DNA of 64,000 bases. Origin: Actinomycetota bacterium (GTDB lineage Bacteria; Actinomycetota; Thermoleophilia; Gaiellales; Gaiellaceae). The stretch is from NCBI GenBank assembly GCA_005888315.1, contig VAWH01000025.1:21104-85103 (forward strand), given 5' to 3'. A program made the translations under genes and the position numbers. Shown in pieces: positions 8,330 through 16,154 of this stretch; the first letter of the stretch is position 1, and each line of letters opens with the position of its first letter. The notes below the pieces were generated by a model. The model made no database searches. It had not been told where the DNA came from and was given only the letters and a program-made list of their open reading frames with translations.

Positions 8330-10150
8330 CTAAACAGCGGCTGCGTATTGAAGCTCCGGCGCCGCCGCGGTACCGTCAGGACCGAGCTCTACCGAGAGGG
8401 CTTCGACGACCGATGGGTCGAATTGCGTCCCGGCGCAGCGGAGGATCTCCGCCAGGGCCTCGTCGCGCGAGCGGCGGCGGCGGTAGATGCGGTCGGACGT
8501 CATCGCGTCGAAGGCGTCCGCGACGAAGATGATCCGAGCGCCGACGGGGATCTCGGTCCCGGCGAGGCTGTCGGGATATCCGCTTCCGTCCCATCGTTCG
8601 TGGTGATGCAGCACCCACTTCGCGACGGGATCGACGCCGAGACTCTCGAGCATTCGAAATCCAATCTGAGCGTGCTGCCGGAGGGTTGCCCACTCAGGCT
8701 CGGTCAGCTGCTCTGGCTTGCAGAGGAGATCTTCGGGGAGAGCGAGCTTGCCGACGTCGTGGAGGCTCGCGGCGAGCTGTGTGAGCTCGAGCTCTTCGCG
8801 CGACAGGCCGAGGCGCGCGGCCAGTCGAACAGCAAGCTGCGCGACGCGCTGCGAATGGTTACCGGTGTAGACGTCTCGCGCATCGACCGCTCTGGCGAGG
8901 CTTGCCGCGGCTCGTAGGCGCCCGGCCCGGTCGCCCGCGGAGGCAAGGCGTCTCAGGTCGGCGAGCTCAACGACGTCGGGCCGGTAGACGCGCGCCCGAT
9001 TCTTGCCGTATTCCTTGGCCCAGTAGAGCGCGCTGTCCACGAGCCTCAGCAGCTCGTCGCGCTCGCGGGCGTGCTCCGGCGCGATCGCGATCCCGGCACT
9101 GACGGTGACCGCGCCCATGTGGCCGAAATCGATCGTCGCGATCCGGTCGATGATCGACTCTGCGGCCGTCAAGGCGTCCGGTGCCTCGAAGCCCGGCAGG
9201 AGGACTGCGAACTCGTCTCCGCCGAGCCGGAAAGCTTCGCCCGTCTGGCGCAGACGAGCCGACACCTGCGAAAGCACCGAATCCCCGGCCGGATGGCCGA
9301 AGCGGTCGTTGACCCGCTTGAAGTCGTCGACGTCGACGAGGCATAGCGCGAGCGGCCGGTCGTAGCGAAGCGCGTGCTCGAGCTCCCGCGCCAGGCGCTC
9401 GTGGAAGTGGCGGTGGTTGCCGAGCCCTGTCAGCGGGTCGGTCAGCGCAAGACGCACGGCCCGCAGTGCTCGCAGCAGCGCTCGCTGGTAGAGCTGGATC
9501 GCGAGCAGCGGGCCTACCAGCGCGACGGAGAGCAGTGGTGCTCGCTGCCAGAGGACGACGAGGGTCAAGACCGCCGAGCCCATCAGCGTGAACGGCAGGA
9601 TCGTTTTCCGGACACTCGAGGCGATCACGCCGGCCCAGGAACTCCGCGTCGCGCGGGCGACCACGGCCGTAATCAGGAGGACGTTGACCACGTAGCACAC
9701 GTAGGTGGCGACAACGACGCGCGCGGCCGTCTCGGCCGGGCTCACCCCGCCGATCGCCGAGATCACAAGTCCAGCGCTCGCGGCGGTCAGCGCGAAGGCG
9801 AAGGAGTTGTACGCGATTCGAACCGCGGGCCTACGTTCGAGCAGCTGCATCACGGCCGGCGTCGCGGAGACGACGAGAACGCCTGCAGCCCACCCGAACA
9901 GCACGATCGCCGAGAGCCCGAAGACGAAGGCGAGCGAGACCCCGTTTGCGTCGAGATCGTCGACCGGGACGGGGAAGCGGTCTGCGAGGAGCGAGGCGCC
10001 GAGGAATGCCGCCAGGCCCGCCAGGACCGTGACGCTGTGCGTAGCCATCCCAAAGGAGAGGGCCGCGGCGACGACGGTTGCCAGTCCTGCGACGCAGACC
10101 GGGATGACGACCGGAAAGAGACTTCGGCGGGCGGCTGCCGACTCACTCAT
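8330..10150 (-). CDS. Membrane protein with GGDEF and HD-GYP domains
   Basis: 606 residues. Six or seven hydrophobic segments occupy residues 10-225 (MASE-like sensor), then a GGDEF domain (opening TDPLTGLGNH, signature GGDEF at 310-314) and a C-terminal HD-GYP phosphodiesterase (HD at 464-465, HHERWDGSGYP at about 516-526). Both catalytic signatures are intact, so it may both make and break cyclic di-GMP, or use the GGDEF as a GTP sensor. The ATG at 10150 matches the start of the hydrophobic domain. It begins 10 nt after the stop of a 35-codon membrane peptide and has no clear ribosome-binding site of its own, suggesting coupling. Confidence 0.92.
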   Translation of the reverse strand: MSESAAARRSLFPVVIPVCVAGLATVVAAALSFGMATHSVTVLAGLAAFLGASLLADRFPVPVDDLDANGVSLAFVFGLSAIVLFGWAAGVLVVSATPAVMQLLERRPAVRIAYNSFAFALTAASAGLVISAIGGVSPAETAARVVVATYVCYVVNVLLITAVVARATRSSWAGVIASSVRKTILPFTLMGSAVLTLVVLWQRAPLLSVALVGPLLAIQLYQRALLRALRAVRLALTDPLTGLGNHRHFHERLARELEHALRYDRPLALCLVDVDDFKRVNDRFGHPAGDSVLSQVSARLRQTGEAFRLGGDEFAVLLPGFEAPDALTAAESIIDRIATIDFGHMGAVTVSAGIAIAPEHARERDELLRLVDSALYWAKEYGKNRARVYRPDVVELADLRRLASAGDRAGRLRAAASLARAVDARDVYTGNHSQRVAQLAVRLAARLGLSREELELTQLAASLHDVGKLALPEDLLCKPEQLTEPEWATLRQHAQIGFRMLESLGVDPVAKWVLHHHERWDGSGYPDSLAGTEIPVGARIIFVADAFDAMTSDRIYRRRRSRDEALAEILRCAGTQFDPSVVEALSVELGPDGTAAAPELQYAAAV

Positions 10151-10160
10151 CGCGCGGCCG

Positions 10161-10268
10161 CTACCACTCGAGGAAGTTGGCGAGATCGAGCGAGCCGAGC
10201 GCCGCCGCAACGGCGAGCAGCGTGGCCACGATCAGCAGAAGGCGAAGACTTGGCCTCCACTGCAACAT
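10161..10268 (-). CDS. 35-residue single-helix membrane peptide (leader of GGDEF/HD-GYP gene)
   Basis: Begins MLQWRPSLRLLL, continues with one hydrophobic helix (residues 9-25) and ends DLANFLEW. A good ribosome-binding site (GGGAGG, 6 nt before the ATG) supports translation. The stop codon is 10 nt before the cyclic-di-GMP gene, so the two form an operon. Positive residues precede the helix and acidic ones follow it, which predicts N-in topology. Function unknown: regulator of the membrane sensor, or translational leader. Confidence rests on the ribosome-binding site and composition only. Confidence 0.6.
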   Translation of the reverse strand: MLQWRPSLRLLLIVATLLAVAAALGSLDLANFLEW

Positions 10269-10449
10269 TCAGAACCTCCCTCTCTCCTAAATGGCGGACG
10301 AGGCGATTGTCTCTTGCGCCGAGGTCCAAGCCATCACCCGGACGGGGGATCGCGTCGAGGGTGGTGGTGCAAGAGCCCCTTTTCACAATGAAGCACTGAG
10401 CCGTCGGGCCGCGGCGGACGGCCCCTCCGCCCTGGTATCGCAGTCGCGT

Positions 10450-10468
10450 CCCGTATTACCAATACGGG
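10450..10468. other. Perfect small inverted repeat
   Basis: CCCGTATT-ACC-AATACGGG, a perfect 8-bp stem with a 3-nt loop, in the 268-bp gap between the NlpC/P60 gene and the 35-codon leader. It is AT-richer than its surroundings. It lacks a T-run, so it may be an operator or part of the 5' leader of the GGDEF/HD-GYP operon. The rest of this gap holds nothing I can assign. Confidence 0.45.
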
Positions 10469-10536
10469 CACTCCCCGCGTCCTTGCCAGGAACCGACCAT
10501 CGCACCCCGACGACGAGGCCCATCATGAAAGGGGCT

Positions 10537-11562
10537 CTAAGCGCCGAGCTTGGCTTCGGCGAGCGGCCGGCGCGCCCAGGCAAAACGCTGCTTGTACCAG
10601 CCCGACAGAGGAGCGAGGGCGACGCCGTTGCCCGAAGAGTGGATGAACCAGCCCCCGCCGAGGTAGATGCCCGTGTGGTCGATCTGCGCCGGTTTCGACC
10701 GCGGGCCGGCAGCTCCCCAGAACAGGACGTCGGCCGGCTTCAGCTTCGCGAGCGGGATGCGCTTTGCCGGCGACACCTCGCCGCTCATCGCGAAGGTGGT
10801 TCGGCCCTTGAGCGTGCCCGCGAGCGCAGAGCCGCCGGGGTAGGCCTGAAGCTTGTAGACGCGCCACACGAATCCGGAGCAGTCGAAGCCCCCGGGAGCC
10901 TGGACGCCGACCGGCGCCTCGGCCTTCTCGCTTGTGCCGCCCCAGACGTAGGGATAGCCGATGAAGTGAACGGCCGTCTTGAGGACGGTCATTTGCCATT
11001 GCGACAGAGCAGGCAGTTCCAGCGCTTCCGCGAGCTGCTCGATTCGCTGGGTCTCCCAACCGCCGAAGCGCAGGATCTGCGCCGCCGAGTAGGCGGCTTC
11101 AGCGCGCGTCGCCGGCTGGCTCGGGAGCAGCTCGAGCGAATCGAGCTGGGTCGGATGATTCGTCCGAAGCCCGAGCAAACGCGCCACGACCTCCGTGCCG
11201 AAACGGCTCGGCGGGGCCAGCCCGGCGTCGCGGGCCGCGGCAGCGAACTCGCCGGCGACCACGTTGAGACCGAGGCCTCGGACAAGGGTCGCGTCGAGCT
11301 GGGCGATGGTGACCGGAGCTTGGGAATGCGTCGAGGCGGTGGCCGGTTCGGCGGTGAGGCCGGAGACGAGGGCCGTCAGCGCGCCGCGCGTAAGCGGGTC
11401 GTTCGGATGGAACGTCTGGACGCTCTTCGCCATGAGGCCGTGGGCGACGACGACCTTGATTTCGGCCTGGGCCCAGGGAGTCGAGGCTCCGCGGTGACTC
11501 CGGGCAGCCGCAGGTGCCGCGAGCACGGCAAAGACGGCAGCGGTCGCAAGGATGCGGCTCAT
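10537..11562 (-). CDS. Secreted NlpC/P60 cell-wall hydrolase
   Basis: 341 residues. Signal peptide at 1-20 (hydrophobic, ending AAPAAA). Residues 25-190 hold S-layer-homology-like helical repeats (WAQAEIKVVVAHGLM, HPNDPLTRGALTALV, then PSQPATRAEAAYSAAQIL). The C-terminal NlpC/P60 papain-like domain has catalytic Cys228 (GGFDCSGF), His296 (IDHTGIYLG) and a third polar residue His308 (FIHSSG). It probably cleaves peptidoglycan stem peptides while bound to the wall. The start codon has TACGAA 6 nt upstream and no ribosome-binding site. Confidence 0.92.
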   Translation of the reverse strand: MSRILATAAVFAVLAAPAAARSHRGASTPWAQAEIKVVVAHGLMAKSVQTFHPNDPLTRGALTALVSGLTAEPATASTHSQAPVTIAQLDATLVRGLGLNVVAGEFAAAARDAGLAPPSRFGTEVVARLLGLRTNHPTQLDSLELLPSQPATRAEAAYSAAQILRFGGWETQRIEQLAEALELPALSQWQMTVLKTAVHFIGYPYVWGGTSEKAEAPVGVQAPGGFDCSGFVWRVYKLQAYPGGSALAGTLKGRTTFAMSGEVSPAKRIPLAKLKPADVLFWGAAGPRSKPAQIDHTGIYLGGGWFIHSSGNGVALAPLSGWYKQRFAWARRPLAEAKLGA

Positions 11563-11620
11563 CCGCCGTTCGTATCGTCAAGTCGAGCCGTGGCCTTTAG
11601 GTCTCTGCGGAACGACCGAA

Positions 11621-11700
11621 CCGGCATCGGCTTTGCCGCCGGGATAGCCGGCCGCCGGGCAAAGCCGGACGTCCTCCGGGTCGGCGTCGCGAGCAGCGCC
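11621..11700. repeat. Family B hairpin repeat, copy 2 (reverse)
   Basis: Contains GCCGGCCGCCGGGCAAAGCC followed by GGACGTCCTC and GGCGTCGCGAG, the reverse complement of the family B layout. It is flanked by similar sequences: CCTTTAGGTCTCTGCGGAA on the left and CCTCTAGGCTCTGACGGTGG on the right, the right one being the promoter/start of the next gene. Confidence 0.7.
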
Positions 11701-11714
11701 TCTAGGCTCTGACG

Positions 11715-11927
11715 GTGGAATTCAGCATCCGACCGGAGCCGAACCCGGAAGAGCAGGACGCTGTAGCGCTCGCGCTCGAGCGCCTGTTTGCGGCGGACAA
11801 GCTACCGCTCGCCTACAGAAGCCGCTGGCGCGCGGCGGGCGTTGCCGAGAATCTCGACTCTGACGAGAGTAGTGGCCTGACCACGCTCGCGACCCAGGAA
11901 GCGGGCAACGTCACCGGCCAGACCTAG
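11715..11927 (+). CDS. Acyl-CoA carboxylase epsilon-like small subunit
   Basis: 70 residues from GTG at 11715 (TAGGCT box 6 nt upstream). The core FSIRPEPNPEEQDAVALALE followed by YRSRWRAAG matches the small epsilon-type subunits of actinobacterial acyl-CoA carboxylases, which join alpha and beta subunits. This fits its place between the beta and alpha genes of the window. From about residue 54 on the coding sequence is family A repeat DNA, which contributes the last 17 codons and the stop. Whether the native end was lost or the tail is tolerated is unknown. Confidence 0.65.
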   Translation: MEFSIRPEPNPEEQDAVALALERLFAADKLPLAYRSRWRAAGVAENLDSDESSGLTTLATQEAGNVTGQT

Positions 11928-11945
11928 TGGCCTGACCAGACCACT
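11871..11945. repeat. Family A repeats, two internally deleted copies (55 and 20 bp)
   Basis: AGTGGCCTGACC at 11871 to GGCCAGACCT at 11925 keeps both ends and about 30 bp of the right part of the 165-bp element. It is followed directly by a 20-bp remnant, AGTGGCCTGACCAGACCACT (11926-11945), that is nothing but the two terminal repeats fused. The arrangement parallels the tandem pair at 1701-1915. Confidence 0.75.
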
Positions 11946-12387
11946 AGGCAACTGCGCGCCCGCGGAGCAGGCCGGGTGCCACGCGGGCGTAATCGAGCCC
12001 GGAGATCCAGGTCAGTACGAGCGCGACGAGCAGGGTCCACCACGCGATCGAGTCGCTCCAAGCGCGGCGACGCGGAGGCCAGAGACGAGGAGCTCGCGGG
12101 CGACGATCGCCGCCACCATCCAGGCGGGAAAAGACGCCCCGGCCGATCAGCACGATCAGGACGGTCAGGACGAGCAGCTTGTCGGCCACCGGGTCGAGCA
12201 GGGACCCGAGCTCGGAGGTCCGCCCGCGGGAGCGCGCAATCCGACCGTCGAACCAGTCGGTGCTCATGGCGAGACAGAAAAGCCCGGTCGCCCAGTAGTC
12301 GTGCCAGTGGAAGCTCGAGATATACAACGCCGCGACGATCGGCACCGCTCCCGCGCGCGCGATCGTCAGCTGGTCGGCCAGGCCCAT
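11944..12387 (-). pseudogene. pgsA: CDP-alcohol phosphatidyltransferase (PgsA-like), damaged
   Basis: The N-terminal half is a good PgsA: MGLADQLTIARAGAVPIV, then the catalytic signature DGRIARSRGRTSELGSLLD within DWFDG...DPVADK. After LIGRGVF the frame goes wrong at an AAAA run (about 12128-12132): in the neighbouring frame the sequence continues as PAWMVAAIVARELLVSGLRV, exactly what the family has there. Near 12060 the original frame resumes with WSDSIAWWTLLVALVLTW, and about 30-40 residues normally found between are missing. Total 147 residues against 180-200 usually. PgsA makes phosphatidylglycerophosphate and is normally essential, so an assembly error is as likely as true decay. Confidence 0.75.
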
Positions 12388-12408
12388 CGACGGGGAGAAT
12401 ACGCGGGA

Positions 12409-14178
12409 GTGGCCACATTCTCGAAGATCCTGGTTGCCAACCGCGGCGAGATCGCCGTTCGCGTCTGCCGCACCCTGCGCGAGCTTGGGATCGCCACCGT
12501 CGCGGTCTATTCGGAGGCCGATCGCGGCTCGCTACACGTTGCCGCGGCCGACGAGGCCTACCTGATCGGGCCGGGCCCGGCGGCCGAGAGCTACCTCGAT
12601 CAGCAGCGGCTGCTCGAGACGGCGGCGCGCGCCGGGGCGGAAGCCGTTCACCCCGGCTACGGCTTCCTCGCCGAGAACCCGCGCTTCGCCCGAGCTTGCG
12701 GGGCGGCGGGGCTCGTCTGGATCGGGCCCCCGGCCGAGGCGATCGAGGTGATGGGCTCGAAGACAGCCGCCCGGGAGGCCATGAAGGCCGCGGGCGTGCC
12801 GATCGTGCCGGGCACAACCGCAGCGGTCGACTCCGTCGAGGACGTCCTCCGCCTCGGCGCCGAGATCGGCTGGCCGATCGCGATCAAGGCCGCGGCCGGC
12901 GGCGGCGGGAAGGGCTTGCGGGTCGTGGCCGGTCCCGACGAGGCCGAGCGCGCCTTCGAGTCCGCCCGCCGTGAGGGCGAGGCCTACTTCTCGGACCCCG
13001 CCGTCTACATCGAGCGTTACCTCGAGGATCCGCGGCACGTCGAGGTTCAGATCCTCGCGGACGCGCATGGCAATGTGATCCACCTCGGGGAGCGCGACTG
13101 CACGATCCAGCGGCGCCACCAGAAACTCGTCGAGGAAACGCCATCGCCCGCGGTCGATGCGGAGCTCCGCGAGCGGATCGGCCGACTCGGCGTCGACGCC
13201 GCCACGGCGGTCGGCTACCGCAGCGCCGGCACGATCGAAGGGCTGCTCGACCGCGACGGCAACTACTTCTTCCTGGAGATGAACACCCGGATCCAGGTTG
13301 AGCACACGGTCACCGAGCTCGTCACCGGCCTCGACCTCGTGCGCGAGCAGGTTCTCATCGCGGCGGGAGAGCCGCTATCGCTGCGCCAGGACGACATCCG
13401 GCTGACCGGGCACGCGATCGAGTGCCGGATCAACGCGGAGGACCCGTCGAACGGCTTTCTGCCCAGCCCGGGGCGGATCGCGAGCTACCGGGAGCCGGCG
13501 GGGCCGGGCGTCAGGGTCGATTCGGGTGTGACCGCGGGCAGCGAGGTGGTCGGCCTCTACGACCCCCTGATCGCGAAGGTCGTTGTGCACGGGGTCGACC
13601 GCGAGCACGCGCGGCGGCGGATGCTGCGCGCCCTGGGCGAATACCAGATCGGAGGCGTTACGACGCTGCTCGGCTTCCACCAGGCATTGCTCGAGCACGC
13701 GTGCTTCGTCGAGGCGAAGACGTGTCACGGGGTCGTCGAATCGAAGGAGCTGGCGGAGCGAGCGGAACAGTTGTCTCATTCGCAAACAACGGTAGCGGCC
13801 TCGCCGGACGGCAAGCTGCGCGAGCGCGTCGCGCGGGTCGAACTCGACGGACGGCTCTTCGAAGTGACGGCGCTGATCCCGGAGCCCCCCTTTGCGGAGC
13901 TCGCACGCCGGCGCCGGGAGCGCATAGCCGGTGGCGCACATCACGGCGCCGCCAAGGACGCGGTCGTGACGCCGATGCAGGGCACGGTGCTCGCGGTGGA
14001 GGTCGCTGAGGGCGACGAGGTGCGCGCCGGGCAGGTGATCTGCGTCGTCGAGGCGATGAAGATGGAGAACGAGATCGCGGCGCATCGCGACGGCGTCATC
14101 ACCGATCTCTCCGTCGCGCCCGGCCAGGCGGTCACGACGGGCCAAGTCGTCTGCGTCGTCGCCCAGCGCGAGACTTAG
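12409..14178 (+). CDS. Acyl-CoA carboxylase alpha subunit (biotin carboxylase plus BCCP)
   Basis: 589 residues. Biotin carboxylase N-domain (FSKILVANRGEIAVRVCRTL), ATP-grasp with glycine-rich AAAGGGGKGLRVV and EMNTRIQVEHTVTEL, biotin carboxylase C-domain, then a short linker and a C-terminal biotinyl domain with EAMKMENE; the biotinylated residue is Lys551. It carboxylates biotin with ATP and bicarbonate for the beta subunit at 6.4 kb. GTG at 12409 starts exactly at the family N-terminus and is preceded by GGGGAG 8-13 nt upstream. It is divergent from the damaged pgsA with a 21-bp gap. Confidence 0.95.
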   Translation: MATFSKILVANRGEIAVRVCRTLRELGIATVAVYSEADRGSLHVAAADEAYLIGPGPAAESYLDQQRLLETAARAGAEAVHPGYGFLAENPRFARACGAAGLVWIGPPAEAIEVMGSKTAAREAMKAAGVPIVPGTTAAVDSVEDVLRLGAEIGWPIAIKAAAGGGGKGLRVVAGPDEAERAFESARREGEAYFSDPAVYIERYLEDPRHVEVQILADAHGNVIHLGERDCTIQRRHQKLVEETPSPAVDAELRERIGRLGVDAATAVGYRSAGTIEGLLDRDGNYFFLEMNTRIQVEHTVTELVTGLDLVREQVLIAAGEPLSLRQDDIRLTGHAIECRINAEDPSNGFLPSPGRIASYREPAGPGVRVDSGVTAGSEVVGLYDPLIAKVVVHGVDREHARRRMLRALGEYQIGGVTTLLGFHQALLEHACFVEAKTCHGVVESKELAERAEQLSHSQTTVAASPDGKLRERVARVELDGRLFEVTALIPEPPFAELARRRRERIAGGAHHGAAKDAVVTPMQGTVLAVEVAEGDEVRAGQVICVVEAMKMENEIAAHRDGVITDLSVAPGQAVTTGQVVCVVAQRET

Positions 14179-14227
14179 AACCGCGCTGGCGACCGATCTA
14201 CGTTCCGAAGCTCAGATAGGTCTTGCC

Positions 14228-14290
14228 GAGGCGTCGCTACCCATGCCGCTTGGCCATGCCGGCTTTCCGGCGTGGCCGTCTCAACTCGGC
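14228..14290. repeat. Family B hairpin repeat, copy 3, with flanking duplication
   Basis: GAGGCGTCGCTACCCATGCCGC, hairpin arms GCCATGCCGG/CCGGCGTGGC around CTTT, then CGTCTCAACTCGG. It is bracketed by near-identical 29-bp sequences at 14191-14220 and 14296-14324 (GATCTACGTTCCGAAGCTCA versus GATCTCCGTTCCGAAGCTCA); the right one is the 3' end of the ABC permease gene. This looks like duplication of a gene edge at insertion. Confidence 0.75.
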
Positions 14291-14316
14291 TCAGCGACGG
14301 ATCTCCGTTCCGAAGC

Positions 14317-15099
14317 TCAAATAGTCCGTTGGTACGCCCGAAACGTCCAGGTCGCGAATGCAGCGGTCGCCACCGACAAGCCGAAGAGCAGCGCCAGATG
14401 CAGCCCCACCGAGCCCCACTCCGTACCGCGCAGGACGACCTGCCGCGCCGCGATCACGCCCCAGTTGACGGGATTGAACTTCGCGGCGATCTGCATCCAG
14501 TGCGGCACTTGGCGGATCGAGATCAACGTCGACGAGAGGAAGAACAGCGGCAGCCCGATGAAGTTCGCGATCGCGATCATCGTCGCCTCCTTGCGCACCA
14601 GCAGCGCGATCCCCTGGGACAGCCCAGCGAAGGCAGAGTTCATCAGCGCCGCGGCCGCGAGGATCACGACCCAGCCGAACAGGCCCGTGTGGACGCGGAC
14701 GCCGAGGGCGAGCGAGACGACCAGGATGATCACGCCCTGGACGACCGCGATCAGCGCCGAACGGACGATCTGCGAGACGACGAGCGAGATCCGGCTGACG
14801 GGCGTGGCGAGGAAGCGGGGCAGCACGTCGCGGTCGAGGTCGCTGATCATGGCCATCCCGCTCCAGGTTGCGCCGAAGAAGGAGTTCATGATCACGATCG
14901 CCGGAGCGAGGAAGGTGATGTAGGAGCTGGTTCCAAACCCGCCGCCGGGGAGGTTGGTGACGCGCTTGAAGAGCTGTCCGTAGAGAAGCAGCCAGACCAT
15001 CGGCTGCACGAGCAACAGCGCGATCCAGATCGGCTCGCGCATCAGGTTCCGGAGCTGGCGGCCGACCATGAACCAGGTGTGCCGAACGGCGATCGTCAT
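14317..15099 (-). CDS. ABC-2 type exporter permease (DrrB-like)
   Basis: 260 residues with about six transmembrane segments. The N-terminus (HTWFMVGRQLRNLMREPIW) and the central FLATPVSRISLVVSQIVRSA are typical of the daunorubicin-resistance DrrB family. It overlaps the ATPase gene by four bases (ATGA), so both are made together. The substrate cannot be inferred; lipids or hydrophobic drugs are usual for the family. The last codons and stop are duplicated 100 bp downstream beside a family B repeat. Confidence 0.9.
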   Translation of the reverse strand: MTIAVRHTWFMVGRQLRNLMREPIWIALLLVQPMVWLLLYGQLFKRVTNLPGGGFGTSSYITFLAPAIVIMNSFFGATWSGMAMISDLDRDVLPRFLATPVSRISLVVSQIVRSALIAVVQGVIILVVSLALGVRVHTGLFGWVVILAAAALMNSAFAGLSQGIALLVRKEATMIAIANFIGLPLFFLSSTLISIRQVPHWMQIAAKFNPVNWGVIAARQVVLRGTEWGSVGLHLALLFGLSVATAAFATWTFRAYQRTI

Positions 15100-16079
15100 C
15101 GTTCCGCCGCGGAATCGTCCTCACGGGCGCCGGCCTCGTCCTCGGCGGCGAACTCGCGGCCCGTGTAGTGGAGGTAGACGTCGTCGAGCGAGGGCCGATG
15201 GGACGTGACCGCCTCGACGCCGATCCCCCTCGCCTCGAGCGCCGAGAGGATGGAAGGAATCGCGCGGGCGCCGCTCGCGACGCGGCTACGCAGCTTGCGA
15301 CCCTCGGACGAGGCCTCGAGCACGTCTTCCAGAGCCGCGACGACCCCCTCCGCATCCGCCGCCCGCCCGTCGCTGAGCTCGACCTCGACCGCCTCGCCGC
15401 GGAGGCTGCGCTTCAGCTCCTCCGGTGTCCCCTCGACGACCACCCGCCCGAGGCTGACGATCGCGAGCCGGTCGGCAAGCTGGTCGGCCTCCTCCATGTA
15501 GTGCGTCGTCAGGAGGATCGTGAGCGCCTCGCCCTCGGCGAGCCGTTCGAGCTCCTCCCACATCGATGCGCGCGCCTCGGGATCGAGGCCGGTCGTCGGC
15601 TCGTCCAGGAAGAGCACCTGCGGACGATGGACGAGCCCGAGGGCGACGTCGAGCCGCCGCTTCATGCCGCCCGAGTAGCCACGCACGACGCGCTCGGCCG
15701 CGTCGGTGAGGCCGAGCAGATCCAGCAGCTCGCCGACCCGCGCCTCGAGGGCGCGGCCGCCGACGTCTTGGATGCGCCCCTGCAGCATCAGGTTCTCCCG
15801 GCCGGTGGCGTCCCGGTCGACGCCCGAGCTTTGCGGCACGTAGCCGATTGCCCGCCGGACGGCATTTGCCTCGGCGACGACGTCGTGGCCGGCCACCTCG
15901 GCCCGGCCCGCATCCGGCGTCGTCAGCGTCGCGAGCACCTTGACCGTCGTCGACTTGCCGGCTCCATTCGGGCCGAGCAGCCCGAAGAGCTCGCCGGCGT
16001 GGACGCGGAAGCCGACTCCGTCTAGCGCCTGAACCGCGCCATACCGCTTGCGCAACCCCTCGACGACGATCCCGTCCAC
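15096..16079 (-). CDS. ABC-2 type exporter ATP-binding protein (DrrA-like)
   Basis: 327 residues: Walker A GPNGAGKSTT, signature YSGGMKRRLDVALGLVHRP, Walker B VLFLDEPTTGLDP and a His switch (TTHYMEEAD), followed by the DrrA-type C-terminal domain with LDDVYLHYTGREF. GTG start at 16079 with TAGACT 8 nt upstream and no ribosome-binding site, so probably leaderless. Forms the exporter with the downstream permease. Confidence 0.93.
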   Translation of the reverse strand: MDGIVVEGLRKRYGAVQALDGVGFRVHAGELFGLLGPNGAGKSTTVKVLATLTTPDAGRAEVAGHDVVAEANAVRRAIGYVPQSSGVDRDATGRENLMLQGRIQDVGGRALEARVGELLDLLGLTDAAERVVRGYSGGMKRRLDVALGLVHRPQVLFLDEPTTGLDPEARASMWEELERLAEGEALTILLTTHYMEEADQLADRLAIVSLGRVVVEGTPEELKRSLRGEAVEVELSDGRAADAEGVVAALEDVLEASSEGRKLRSRVASGARAIPSILSALEARGIGVEAVTSHRPSLDDVYLHYTGREFAAEDEAGAREDDSAAER

Positions 16080-16087
16080 GCGAACCG

Positions 16088-16093
16088 AGTCTA
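16088..16093 (-). promoter_or_regulatory. -10 box of the ABC exporter operon
   Basis: TAGACT on the minus strand, 8 nt before the GTG of the ATPase gene. No ribosome-binding site lies between, as expected for a leaderless mRNA. Confidence 0.5.
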
Positions 16094-16154
16094 GTCAGGG
16101 CTGCGGAAGCGCCCGCGCGCCGGCGAGAGGCCGGCGCGCGGGTGATCAAGCGAG

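Noticed and set aside
10269..10536. Possible cyclic-di-GMP riboswitch in the leader of the GGDEF/HD-GYP operon
   Set aside because: Neither the GEMM-I core nor the class II pseudoknot pattern could be found; only an 8-bp hairpin is visible.
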